64,000 bases of DNA from Curvibacter sp. (GTDB taxonomy: Bacteria > Pseudomonadota > Gammaproteobacteria > Burkholderiales > Burkholderiaceae_C), in contig JADCGR010000023.1 of the NCBI GenBank assembly GCA_020248905.1, positions 21,318 to 85,317 on the forward strand, read 5' to 3'. The position numbers and the translations under genes were made by a program. Each line of letters starts with the position of its first letter. Positions within the stretch are counted from its first letter, which is position 1. Positions 16,761 to 24,694 of the stretch are shown one piece after another. The notes beneath the pieces were generated by a model that worked only from the letters and a program-made list of their open reading frames with translations, made no database searches and had not been told where the DNA came from.

Positions 16761-19083
16761 ATCGGCATCGCGCCACCCGGCCCGCAACACTGATGCGGAA
16801 TCCTTGCGCGGTGAGTTGATCGCGCGGCTTGACTCGGTACTCGTCACACTGTTTCCGGCTGGCAAGAAGCGCCGAGGGAAGTTCCTGATCGGTGACGTGC
16901 TGGGCAGCCCAGGTGACAGCCTTGAGGTTGTTCTCGACGGTGAGAAGGCGGGACTGTGGACGGATCGCGCCACCGGGGACGGCGGCGATATCTTTGCCTT
17001 GATCGCCGCCACGCTGGGCATCCATGTCCATGCCGACTTTCCTCGTGTGCTGGAGAAGGCTGCGGAGTTGCTGGGGCACACGCACTCCGCTCCCGTCCGC
17101 AAGGCCAAGAAGGAGGTCGCCGTAGATGATCTGGGCCCGGCCACAGCCAAGTGGGACTATCTGGATGCAACGGGACGGCTGATTGCGGTGGTCTACCGCT
17201 ATGACCCGGTGGGCGAAGATGGTCAGCGGCGCAAGGAGTTCCGGCCCTGGGATGCCAAACGACGTAAATCTGCGCCGCCGGAACCACGCCCGCTTTACAA
17301 CCAGCCGGGTCTGCTCACCGCGCAGCGCGTCGTGTTGGTCGAAGGCGAGAAGTGCGCACAGGCCCTGATCGACATCGGCATCTCGTCCACCACGGCGATG
17401 CATGGCGCAAACGCCCCGGTCGACAAAACCGACTGGTCGCCGCTGGTGGGCAAGTCTGTGCTGATCTGGCCCGACAAAGACAAGCCCGGCTGGGAATACG
17501 CCCTGCGTGCGGCGGAGGCCGTGTTGTCCAGCGGGGCCACCCAATGCATGGTGCTCTTGCCGCCGGACGACAAGCCCGAGGGTTGGGACGCGGCAGATGC
17601 TGTTTCGCAAGGCTTTGACATCGCCGCATTTCTGGAGCGCGGCGAGCGCTATGTGATGCAGCCCACTCTGCCGCCGTCAGGGAACGTCGTCGGCACCGAC
17701 GATGGCAGTCCCGAGTGCAGCGTCTGGGCCACCGAAGATGCGTTGGCTTTGGCCTTCACAGGCAAGTTTTCTCAGGATTGGCGCTATGTCGCGGCCTGGG
17801 GACGCTGGCTGGTCTGGACGGGCCAGCGTTGGCAGCACGAGGACACGCTCAAGTCGCAGCACCTGATCCGCCACATCTGCCGCGACGCTGCGCTGAAGAT
17901 GGACAACCACAAGTCCGCCGTCAAGCTGGCGTCCAGTGGCACGGTGGGCGGTGTGGAGCGGCTGGCGCGCACCGACCGCAGGCACGCCGCCACGGCCACC
18001 GAATGGGATGCCGATCCGTGGCTGCTCAACACGCCCGGTGGCGTGGTCAATCTCAAAAATGGTCTGGCCCGACCACACGACCGTGTGGATCGCATGACCA
18101 AGATGAGCACGGCCAAGCCCATGGCAGTCAACAGCGCAGATGCGAGCTGCCCAACCTGGCGATCCTTTCTGAACTCGACGACCAATGGCGACGAGGCCTT
18201 GCAAGCCTATCTGGCACGCATGGTGGGCTATTGCCTGACGGGATCGACACAGGAGCACGCGATCTTCTTCGTCTATGGCACCGGCGGCAACGGCAAGTCG
18301 GTGTTCATCAACACGGTCGCCAACCTGCTGGGCGATTACGCCACGCACGCGCCCATGGACAGTTTCATGGAAACGCGCTCCGACCGGCATCCCACCGACA
18401 TGGCGGGGTTGCGCGGTGCCCGGCTGGTGTGCTCGATTGAAACCGAGCAAGGGCGGCGCTGGGCCGAATCGAAGATCAAGGCACTCACCGGGGGTGACCC
18501 GATCTCAGCGCGCTTCATGCGACAGGACTTTTTCGAGTTCACGCCGCAGTTCAAGCTGGTGGTGGCGGGCAATCACAAGCCGTCGATCCGCAACGTGGAT
18601 GAGGCAATGAAGCGACGGCTGCACCTGATTCCGTTCACGGTGACGATCCCGCCTGAGCAGCGTGACCAGCACCTGCCCGAGAAACTGCTGGCCGAGCGCG
18701 ACGGCGTTTTGGCGTGGGCCATTCAGGGTTGCCTGGAATGGCAGCGCATGGGCTTGCGGCCGCCGCAATGCGTGCTGGACGCCACCGATGAGTATTTCGA
18801 ATCAGAGGACGCCATTGGCCGCTGGCTCGCCGAGCGCTGCGTGCGCCATGCCAATGCCAAGGCCTTGACCATCGAACTGTTCAACGACTGGAAGCAGTGG
18901 GCTGAGACCAACGGCGAGTTCATCGGTTCGCAAAAACGCTTCGCTGATGCGCTGCTTACACGTCGCATCGACAAATGGCGCAACGGCATGGGCGCGCGCG
19001 GCTTTGTTGGCATTGGCCTGAAAGCGCCCGCAGAACCCCACCAACAACCCTATTCACAGCATCTTCCCTACAAGGACAACTGA
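16726..19083 (+). CDS. primase-helicase with Toprim and D5/P4-type helicase domains
   Basis: 785 residues from ATG 16726, with AGAAAGGAGG upstream. The N-terminal 180 residues include a segment (LWTDRATGDGGDIFALIAA) typical of P4-type primase regions. A Toprim-like part (VVLVEGEKCAQ, SVLIWPDKDKPG) spans about residues 200-255. The C-terminal half is the D5/P4 superfamily III helicase: Walker A GTGGNGKS near residue 520, then a sensor region with VVAGNHKPSIRNVDEAMKRR. It would unwind and prime phage DNA, so the replication origin may be nearby. Confidence 0.9.
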   Translation: MLDFNPITPPPESASRHPARNTDAESLRGELIARLDSVLVTLFPAGKKRRGKFLIGDVLGSPGDSLEVVLDGEKAGLWTDRATGDGGDIFALIAATLGIHVHADFPRVLEKAAELLGHTHSAPVRKAKKEVAVDDLGPATAKWDYLDATGRLIAVVYRYDPVGEDGQRRKEFRPWDAKRRKSAPPEPRPLYNQPGLLTAQRVVLVEGEKCAQALIDIGISSTTAMHGANAPVDKTDWSPLVGKSVLIWPDKDKPGWEYALRAAEAVLSSGATQCMVLLPPDDKPEGWDAADAVSQGFDIAAFLERGERYVMQPTLPPSGNVVGTDDGSPECSVWATEDALALAFTGKFSQDWRYVAAWGRWLVWTGQRWQHEDTLKSQHLIRHICRDAALKMDNHKSAVKLASSGTVGGVERLARTDRRHAATATEWDADPWLLNTPGGVVNLKNGLARPHDRVDRMTKMSTAKPMAVNSADASCPTWRSFLNSTTNGDEALQAYLARMVGYCLTGSTQEHAIFFVYGTGGNGKSVFINTVANLLGDYATHAPMDSFMETRSDRHPTDMAGLRGARLVCSIETEQGRRWAESKIKALTGGDPISARFMRQDFFEFTPQFKLVVAGNHKPSIRNVDEAMKRRLHLIPFTVTIPPEQRDQHLPEKLLAERDGVLAWAIQGCLEWQRMGLRPPQCVLDATDEYFESEDAIGRWLAERCVRHANAKALTIELFNDWKQWAETNGEFIGSQKRFADALLTRRIDKWRNGMGARGFVGIGLKAPAEPHQQPYSQHLPYKDN

Positions 19084-19085
19084 CC

Positions 19086-19700
19086 ATGACTTCACCCACT
19101 TTCACACCCGGTCTGACGGATCGGACAGATTACATCGTTACTTCTTCCGCGTGCGTGCGTGCGCACACGCAAGAGGAGTTACGTCAATATCCGTCCGATC
19201 CGTCAGACGCCACGTTGACCAGCGAACAACCGCGCGCTCGGGACACCCTGTTGGCCCTTGATCTGGGCACCACCACGGGCTGGGCCTTGAAGCATCGTGA
19301 CACCACCATCATCAGCGGCACGCAATCGTTCAAACCGCAGCGCTTTGAAGGCGGTGGCATGCGCTACTTGCGCTTCAAACGCTGGTTGACCGAGATCAAG
19401 GCGACCGTGGACGGCATCGATGAGGTGGTGTTCGAGGAAGTGCGTCGCCACGCGTCGACCGACTCGGCCCATGTGTATGGCGGCCTGCTGGCGACACTGA
19501 CTGCCTGGTGCGAGCACCACCACATCGCCTATCAGGGCATTCCAGTGGGAACGATCAAGAAGCATGCGACCGGCAAGGGCAATGCCAGCAAGGACGATAT
19601 GGTGGCCGCGATGAAATTGCGTGGCCACAAACCCGCTGACGACAACGAAGCCGATGCCCTGGCTTTGTTGTACTTCGCGCTCACTGCTCAGGAGGTGTGA
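19086..19700 (+). CDS. RuvC-like Holliday-junction resolvase / RNase H-fold nuclease
   Basis: 204 residues from ATG 19086. The core (LLALDLGTTTGWA, VVFEEVRRH, DDNEADALALL) supplies the Asp, Glu and Asp residues of the RuvC active site. The first about 50 residues are not RuvC-like and are encoded by a 98-nt region with long inverted repeats, so the true start may be a TTG at 19215 or further in. It probably resolves branched phage DNA before packaging. Confidence 0.85.
   Translation: MTSPTFTPGLTDRTDYIVTSSACVRAHTQEELRQYPSDPSDATLTSEQPRARDTLLALDLGTTTGWALKHRDTTIISGTQSFKPQRFEGGGMRYLRFKRWLTEIKATVDGIDEVVFEEVRRHASTDSAHVYGGLLATLTAWCEHHHIAYQGIPVGTIKKHATGKGNASKDDMVAAMKLRGHKPADDNEADALALLYFALTAQEV
19111..19208. 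repeat. 16-bp perfect inverted repeat, 66-bp spacer, possible origin or operator
   Basis: Arms gtctgacggatcggac (19111-19126) and gtccgatccgtcagac (19193-19208) are exact complements. The spacer contains a run of gcgtgcgtgcg followed by gcacacgc, a second imperfect dyad. The region lies just after the primase-helicase gene, within the nominal 5' part of the RuvC-like gene. Position and symmetry fit a replication origin or a regulatory site. Confidence 0.9.
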
Positions 19701-19701
19701 C

Positions 19702-19911
19702 ATGCAATCTCTCACACCGCCTTACCGCTGTGCCCTGGGTCGGCTGCAACCCCAGACCACGGATCTGGATGCCATCAAAGAACGGGGCTGGCGTGACCAG
19801 CACATCCTGGTGGTCAACGCGTCCGACGAACGATTGGACTTCATCGAGCGCGAGATCGTTCGGCGCATCGGTGAGCGACTGTACGGGGAAGGAGGGAAGC
19901 GTCATGGCTAA
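19702..19911 (+). CDS. small hypothetical phage protein, 69 aa
   Basis: Starts with ATG 19702, just after the RuvC-like gene, with GGAGG upstream. The sequence is charged, with an alpha-helical C-terminus (ERLDFIEREIVRRIGERLYG). No family recognised. It overlaps the next gene by 8 bp. Confidence 0.65.
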   Translation: MQSLTPPYRCALGRLQPQTTDLDAIKERGWRDQHILVVNASDERLDFIEREIVRRIGERLYGEGGKRHG

Positions 19912-20338
19912 TCGACCAACGCACTGGACACCCGATGCCGTGGCAACACGTTTTGAAGACGCAGCCCATACCGGACGCGCCCTACCACCCGTGCGTGTGC
20001 AGGGCTACTTCAACGTGTGGCCGCAGATCGTGCGTGAGCAGTGGGAGCGCTTGTCCGCCGACGAGCAGCCACGCCACTACTACCCGCCCAGCCCTGAGGC
20101 TATTGATCGGATGCTGGAGACGATGCGCTGGGTGCATTGCTTGGAAGTCGAGCAACGGCATCTGGTATGGATGCGGGCCGACCGGCATGAGTGGCAGCGC
20201 ATTGCTAGGCGCTTCGGTTGTTGCGTCAAGACAGCCCAGCGGCGCTGGCAGCGTGCCATGCAGATGGTGGCGGATCAGCTCAATGGTGTGACGCCCATTG
20301 CTACAACGCAGGGCACGAGCAATTTTGAGCAATATTGA
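19904..20338 (+). CDS. DUF6362-like protein with a C-terminal HTH
   Basis: 144 residues from ATG 19904, with AAGGAGG upstream. The N-terminal WTPDAVATRFEDAAHTGRALPPVRVQGYF-type segment matches DUF6362 proteins as I remember them (number not checked). The C-terminal part (WQRIARRFGCCVKTAQRRWQRAM) looks like a helix-turn-helix. It is the last gene of the early operon and could regulate late genes, by analogy to late regulators placed there. Confidence 0.7.
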   Translation: MANRPTHWTPDAVATRFEDAAHTGRALPPVRVQGYFNVWPQIVREQWERLSADEQPRHYYPPSPEAIDRMLETMRWVHCLEVEQRHLVWMRADRHEWQRIARRFGCCVKTAQRRWQRAMQMVADQLNGVTPIATTQGTSNFEQY

Positions 20339-20547
20339 CAAAGGGTGCAGTGCTTTGCAGGTCAGTGCAGACGGTTGCGGAAAGTGGGGCTTGCTGGGGG
20401 TGTCGCATTTGCCCTGCGATTTCGCTACATTCATGGTCATGGTCGCAAGACCTGCGCGAGTGGCGAGGGATGTCCCAGGCGAAAGGGGTCCTTCCTCGCC
20501 AAAATCCAATGCGGGGGGCGCGAGCGCGGCATTCGCCTAGCGTCCGA

Positions 20548-20567
20548 CTGCAAACCAAGGTTTGCAG
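20548..20567. promoter_or_regulatory. 20-bp near-perfect palindrome with flanking half-site repeats
   Basis: ctgcaaacc (20548-20556) and ggtttgcag (20559-20567) around AA are perfect 9-bp arms. Two further ttgca copies follow within 15 bp. The shape suits a dimeric regulator binding site. Confidence 0.65.
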
Positions 20568-20607
20568 GGTTTGCAGTTTGCACCCGCTCCAGTTCGCACC
20601 CATCACG

Positions 20608-20646
20608 AGCCCGCCCACGGTTTTTCCGTCGGCGGGCTTTCTTTTT
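20608..20646 (+). terminator. Rho-independent terminator ahead of the methylase gene
   Basis: agcccgcc (20608-20615) pairs with ggcgggct (20631-20638), with an extra acgg/ccgt inner stem and a TTTTT loop, then a T-rich tail. It ends only about 10 bp before the methylase start, so that gene is either attenuated or transcribed through antitermination. Confidence 0.8.
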
Positions 20647-20655
20647 GAGGAATCG

Positions 20656-22068
20656 ATTCTGAACACGCTCAACGTCGAGTACCGCAAGGTCGAGGCGCTG
20701 ATTCCCTACTCCCGTAATCCGCGCACGCACACGGATGAGCAGGTGGCCAAGATCGCCGCCAGCATCGTCGAGTACGGTTGGACGAATCCGGTGCTGGTGG
20801 ACGGCGACAACGGGATCATCGCGGGCCACGGTCGTCTGGCCGCCGCGCGCAAGCTCGGGCTGGATCAGGTGCCGGTCATCGAACTGGCACACCTCTCGCC
20901 CACACAGAAGCGTGCCTACGTCATCTCCGACAACCGGCTGGCCCTCGACGCCGGTTGGAACGAGGAGATGCTGGCGCTGGAGATAGCCGAGTTGTCTGAG
21001 GCCGGGTACGACCTCGCGTTGACCGGCTTCGAGGATGCCGAGATCGAGGCCTTGCTCGCTGACGACGTGGAAACCGATGACGCCGACCAGGAGGCAGATG
21101 CCGACGAGCCGGACGCTGCTGACGATGTGCCGGATGCCACTGTGGTGTCGGTGTCCCGAACCGGCGATGTCTGGGCCATCGGGCCCCACCGTCTGATCTG
21201 TGGCGACGCCACCGAACCAACCGTCGTCGCGGCGCTGATGCAGGGCGATGCGGCCCGGCTGTGCTTCACCTCGCCGCCCTACGGCAACCAGCGTGACTAC
21301 ACCAGCGGCGGTGTCAAGGATTGGGATGGCCTGATGCGCGGCGTGTTTGCCAACGTGCCGATGACCGACGACGGGCAGGTGCTGGTCAACCTCGGGCTGA
21401 TCCACCGAGACAACGAAGTCATTCCGTATTGGGATGCGTGGCTTGGCTGGATGCGCACGCAGGGCTGGCGGCGCTTCGCTTGGTACGTCTGGGATCAAGG
21501 GCCTGGGATGCCCGGGGACTGGGCGGGTCGGTTCGCGCCGAGTTTCGAGTTCGTCTTTCACTTCAACCGAGCCAGCCGCAAGCCCAACAAGATCGTGCCG
21601 TGCAAGCACGCGGGCCAGGAGTCGCACCTGCGCGCCGACGGGTCGTCCACGGCCATGCGCGGCAAGGACGGCGAAGTCGGCGGCTGGACGCATAAGGGCC
21701 AGCCGACACAGGACACCCGGATTCCCGACTCGGTGATCCGCGTGATGCGCCACAAGGGCAAGATCGGTCAGGACATCGACCACCCGGCCGTGTTCCCGGT
21801 GGCGCTGCCGGAATTCGTGATCGATGCCTATTCGGACACTGGCGACGTTGTGTTCGAGCCCTTTGGTGGCAGCGGCACCACGATGCTGGCCGCGCAGCGT
21901 ACGGGTCGTGTGTGCCGCAGCGTGGAGATCGCGCCGCAGTACGTAGATGTTGCTATCAAGCGCTTCCAGCAGAACCACCCCGGCGTGCCCGTGATGCTGC
22001 TGGCGACAGGCCAGTCCTTCGACGAGGTGGTCAATGAACGTCTGGCCACCAGGGAGGTAGAGCAATGA
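20656..22068 (+). CDS. ParB-like domain fused to DNA (N4/N6) methyltransferase, copy 1
   Basis: About 470 residues. The N-terminal 110 residues are ParB/sulfiredoxin-like (PYSRNPRTHTDEQVAKIAASI, then IIAGHGRLAAARKLG). The C-terminal part has methyltransferase motif IV TSPPYGNQ and motif I EPFGGSGTT, in the order typical of beta-class enzymes. No ATG lies near the start: TGAGGA is followed by ATT (20656) and CTG (20659), so an unusual start codon is likely. Such fusions in phages modify phage DNA or regulate packaging. It overlaps copy 2 by 4 bp. Confidence 0.85.
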   Translation: MLNTLNVEYRKVEALIPYSRNPRTHTDEQVAKIAASIVEYGWTNPVLVDGDNGIIAGHGRLAAARKLGLDQVPVIELAHLSPTQKRAYVISDNRLALDAGWNEEMLALEIAELSEAGYDLALTGFEDAEIEALLADDVETDDADQEADADEPDAADDVPDATVVSVSRTGDVWAIGPHRLICGDATEPTVVAALMQGDAARLCFTSPPYGNQRDYTSGGVKDWDGLMRGVFANVPMTDDGQVLVNLGLIHRDNEVIPYWDAWLGWMRTQGWRRFAWYVWDQGPGMPGDWAGRFAPSFEFVFHFNRASRKPNKIVPCKHAGQESHLRADGSSTAMRGKDGEVGGWTHKGQPTQDTRIPDSVIRVMRHKGKIGQDIDHPAVFPVALPEFVIDAYSDTGDVVFEPFGGSGTTMLAAQRTGRVCRSVEIAPQYVDVAIKRFQQNHPGVPVMLLATGQSFDEVVNERLATREVEQ

Positions 22069-23336
22069 CCGCCTCCTGGTTTGCCGACAAGATCGAGCAG
22101 TGGCCGACCGCCAAGCTGCTGCCCTATGCCCGCAACGCGCGCACCCACTCAGACGATCAGGTGGCTCAGATCGCCGCGTCAATTGCCGAGTTCGGATTTA
22201 CCAACCCGATCCTCGCCGGTAGCGACGGCGTCATCGTGGCCGGGCACGGACGGCTTGCCGCCGCTCTCAAGCTCGGTCTGGAGGTGGTGCCGGTGGTCGT
22301 GCTGGATCATCTGAGCCCGACACAGCGCCGGGCCCTGGTGATCGCGGACAACCGCATCGCCGAGAACGCGGGCTGGGACGACGCGATGCTGCGCATCGAG
22401 ATCGCAGCCTTGCAGGACGACGACTTCGACGTGTCGCTGACCGGCTTCGATGCCGATGCGCTGGCCGAGTTGATGGCGGGCGATGAGCCGGATGGCGAAG
22501 GCGAAACCGATGACGATGCGGTGCCCGAGTTGTCGGAGACGCCGATCTCTCGTCCGGGCGATGTCTGGCTGCTGGGTGGTCACCGCCTGCTGTGCGGGGA
22601 CTCCACCGTGGCCGAGAGCTACCAGCAGTTGCTCAAGGGTGAGACAGTCGACATGGTCTTCACCGACCCGCCCTACAACGTGAATTACGCCAACAGCGCC
22701 AAGGACAAGATGCGTGGCAAGGATCGCGCGATCCTGAACGACAACCTGGGCGACGGCTTCTACGACTTCCTGCTGGCGGCGCTGACGCCGACCATCGCGC
22801 ATTGCCGGGGCGGTATCTACGTGGCGATGTCGTCCAGCGAACTCGACGTGCTGCAAGCCGCATTCCGCGCCGCCGGTGGCAAGTGGTCGACGTTCATCAT
22901 CTGGGCCAAGAACACCTTCACGCTGGGCCGGGCCGACTACCAGCGCCAGTACGAGCCGATCCTGTACGGATGGCCCGAGGGCGCGCAGCGTCACTGGTGC
23001 GGCGACCGCGACCAGGGCGACGTCTGGAACATCAAGAAGCCGCAGAAGAACGACCTGCACCCGACGATGAAGCCGGTCGAGTTGGTCGAACGCGCGATCC
23101 GCAATTCAAGCCGCCCTGGCAACGTGGTGCTTGACCCGTTTGGTGGCTCCGGCACGACGCTGATCGCCGCCGAAAAGTCAGGTCGGCTGGCACGGCTGAT
23201 CGAGCTCGACCCGAAGTACGCGGACGTGATCGTGCGCCGCTGGCAGGAATGGACTGGCAAGCAAGCCACCCGTGAGTCGGATGGCGCGTTGTTCGATGAT
23301 CAGGCGGCGAGCGACTCTTCCGCGATCTCGCAATGA
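22065..23336 (+). CDS. ParB-like domain fused to DNA (N4/N6) methyltransferase, copy 2
   Basis: 423 residues, start ATGA overlapping copy 1's stop. The N-terminal ParB-like half is similar to copy 1 (PYARNARTHSDDQVAQIAASI, VAGHGRLAAALKLG). The methyltransferase half has TDPPYNVNY (motif IV) and DPFGGSGTT (motif I), so it is a different specificity from the TSPPY enzyme. No restriction endonuclease is adjacent, so both are orphan methylases, probably protective for phage DNA. The 3' end overlaps the convergent gene at 23300 by 37 bp. Confidence 0.9.
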   Translation: MTASWFADKIEQWPTAKLLPYARNARTHSDDQVAQIAASIAEFGFTNPILAGSDGVIVAGHGRLAAALKLGLEVVPVVVLDHLSPTQRRALVIADNRIAENAGWDDAMLRIEIAALQDDDFDVSLTGFDADALAELMAGDEPDGEGETDDDAVPELSETPISRPGDVWLLGGHRLLCGDSTVAESYQQLLKGETVDMVFTDPPYNVNYANSAKDKMRGKDRAILNDNLGDGFYDFLLAALTPTIAHCRGGIYVAMSSSELDVLQAAFRAAGGKWSTFIIWAKNTFTLGRADYQRQYEPILYGWPEGAQRHWCGDRDQGDVWNIKKPQKNDLHPTMKPVELVERAIRNSSRPGNVVLDPFGGSGTTLIAAEKSGRLARLIELDPKYADVIVRRWQEWTGKQATRESDGALFDDQAASDSSAISQ

Positions 23337-23668
23337 ATCACGAAGCCCGTCAGGTAAGGCAAGCCGCGCGGGATGCCGTATTGCTTGCTGGTCAGGCGTC
23401 CAATCGTCCAGCCCATCCACTGCTGGGTGGCGGCGTTGATGGCGTCTGCCAGGGCGTGGCCCGCGTGCTGTTGGTTGAGGACGTCGTCGGCGAAGTGGCG
23501 TCCGTGGCGGCTGTCGAGGAAGACCCGTACTGATTCGAGGGGCTGGCTGGTGGCGTCCGAGATGGCGGTCATCGCCAAGGGCCACGCTGCGCTGGCGTGT
23601 TCGTTCATCGTGCCCCAGAAGCCCCAGGCTTCGTTCTGGGTGGCGGGCATTTGCTGGTTGGTGTTCAT
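23300..23668 (-). CDS. hypothetical protein, 122 aa (minus-strand trio)
   Basis: Starts at ATG 23668, with AAGGAG upstream. The sequence contains NEAWGFWGTM near the start and two Trp-rich helices (QQWMGWTIGRL). It lacks membrane segments and known motifs. It belongs to a set of three minus-strand genes, each preceded by the same repeated leader. Function unknown. Confidence 0.7.
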   Translation of the reverse strand: MNTNQQMPATQNEAWGFWGTMNEHASAAWPLAMTAISDATSQPLESVRVFLDSRHGRHFADDVLNQQHAGHALADAINAATQQWMGWTIGRLTSKQYGIPRGLPYLTGFVIHCEIAEESLAA

Positions 23669-23752
23669 CTCTGGCTCCTTGGGGTTGATCGTTGCGACAC
23701 CCGTAGTAACGCGCTGTTCGATTGAGAAGCCAAGCGCTGCTTGGCTTCTTTC
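23669..23752 (-). repeat. repeated leader module, copy 1
   Basis: In minus-strand order it holds a perfect 11-bp hairpin (23749-23739 and 23735-23725, 3-nt loop), then cgaacagcgcgtt (23720-23708), then a short stretch with GATCAACCCC and the Shine-Dalgarno of the gene at 23668. The same order occurs at two other places. There is no U tract after the hairpin, so it is not an ordinary terminator. Confidence 0.8.
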
Positions 23753-23765
23753 TCGATCTTTCTGA

Positions 23766-24281
23766 TCAGGCGATCCGGTAGACCCGCTCGCCACCTTGGG
23801 CCTTGTCCGAGACGATGGTCAGGCCGAGCTTCTTCTTGAAGGCCCCGGCAAAGGTGCCGCGCACCGTGTGCGCCTGCCAGCCGGTGGTCTGGCAGATCTG
23901 CTGCACGGTTGCGCCCTCGGGGCGCTGCAGCATCTGGATCACGGTGGCCTGCTTGCTGTTCTCCCTGGTGCGGGGCTTGGCCTCCGAGCGCTCCTTGGCC
24001 CACGTGGCCTCTGCGGCCGCGACGGTGGCCTCGATTTCGGGGTCTGTCTCCAAGGGCGCAGACGCAGGCCGGGCGCGCCCCATCGCGTCGTAGCCCTCGG
24101 CGGCCACGAACCAGTGGGTGCCGTTGGAGGTGATCAGGGCGCGGTTGAACAAGCCGTCGAGCACCTTCTTGCGTGCGCCGCCTTTGATGTTGTCGGGGAA
24201 CCAGTCGATCTTGCCGTCGGTGTGTTCGAGGGCGTAGGCCAGGATCGCGTGCTGGGCCGGGGTCAGTTGGGTGGTGGTCAT
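23766..24281 (-). CDS. DUF3489-domain protein
   Basis: 171 residues from ATG 24281, with GGAG upstream. The C-terminal 70 residues (ATVIQMLQRPEGATVQQICQTTGWQAHTVRG) match DUF3489, a winged-helix-like domain common in mobile elements that carry DUF2924 genes. The N-terminal half (AILAYALEHTDGKIDWFPDNIKGGARKKVLDGL) looks like a second helical domain. A DNA-binding role is likely. It belongs to the minus-strand trio. Confidence 0.85.
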   Translation of the reverse strand: MTTTQLTPAQHAILAYALEHTDGKIDWFPDNIKGGARKKVLDGLFNRALITSNGTHWFVAAEGYDAMGRARPASAPLETDPEIEATVAAAEATWAKERSEAKPRTRENSKQATVIQMLQRPEGATVQQICQTTGWQAHTVRGTFAGAFKKKLGLTIVSDKAQGGERVYRIA

Positions 24282-24367
24282 TTGCTTCTCCTTGTGCAAG
24301 GGGTTGATGGGGTGGCGTGATGAACGCGCTGTTCGGGAGTGAAGCCAAGCGCTATCTGCTTGGCTTC
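24282..24367 (-). repeat. repeated leader module, copy 2
   Basis: Contains gaagccaagc (24341-24350) and gcttggcttc (24358-24367), a 10-bp stem with a 7-nt loop, and gaacgcgctgttcg (24322-24335), followed on the minus strand by CAACCCC and the Shine-Dalgarno of the DUF3489 gene. Matches copies 1 and 3. Confidence 0.8.
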
Positions 24368-24379
24368 GCAGGTTCTTGA

Positions 24380-24577
24380 TCAGTTGTTGGCCTTGTCCGA
24401 CGTCGCCGTCTTGCGGCCCTGCTCGACGCCCGCGTTGAACGCGGCCTCCAATGCGTCGCGCAGGCACCAAACCGCCACGTCATGGAAGTCGAGGCCGTCG
24501 GATTTGCGGGTTTCCAGGGTTTCGATGCCCAGCTTGTCCTGCGCGATGTCGGTCAGGAGTTGTTCGATCTTGCTCAT
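24380..24577 (-). CDS. small DUF6900-like protein, 65 aa
   Basis: Starts at ATG 24577 with AAAGGA upstream. The segment LGIETLETRKSDGLDFHDVAVW recalls DUF6900 proteins found in plasmids and islands; the number is from memory. It is helical and acidic. Being first in the minus-strand trio, it would be expressed from a promoter upstream of 24645, but none is obvious. Confidence 0.75.
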   Translation of the reverse strand: MSKIEQLLTDIAQDKLGIETLETRKSDGLDFHDVAVWCLRDALEAAFNAGVEQGRKTATSDKANN

Positions 24578-24642
24578 TGCTGCGTCCTTTGATGGTGTTG
24601 ATGACGTCCGTATGAACGCGCTGTTCCAGAGAGAAGCCAAGC
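24578..24642 (-). repeat. repeated leader module, copy 3 (partial hairpin)
   Basis: Contains gaacgcgctgttc (24614-24626) and agaagccaagc (24632-24642), but the second hairpin arm is missing. It lies ahead of the first gene of the trio. The missing arm suggests that the complete hairpin is only needed between genes, or that this copy has decayed. Confidence 0.7.
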
Positions 24643-24694
24643 TGATTTCGAGTGAATGACGAACAAATGATTGAAGGGGCAACCGGTTCTCAAA

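Larger units (their letters stand above)
20339..20655. other. 317-bp gene-free stretch between early and methylase/late genes
   Basis: No credible gene. It holds an 8-bp dyad (tggcgagg at 20461-20468 and cctcgcca at 20494-20501), the 20-bp palindrome at 20548, three tttgca-containing direct repeats just after it, and a terminator at 20608. A late promoter or regulator target is likely, but no good -35/-10 pair was found. Confidence 0.6.

Noticed and set aside
20437..22182. 581-codon open frame on the minus strand
   Set aside because: Antisense to the ParB-methyltransferase gene; Arg/His-rich without motifs, a shadow of high G+C coding.
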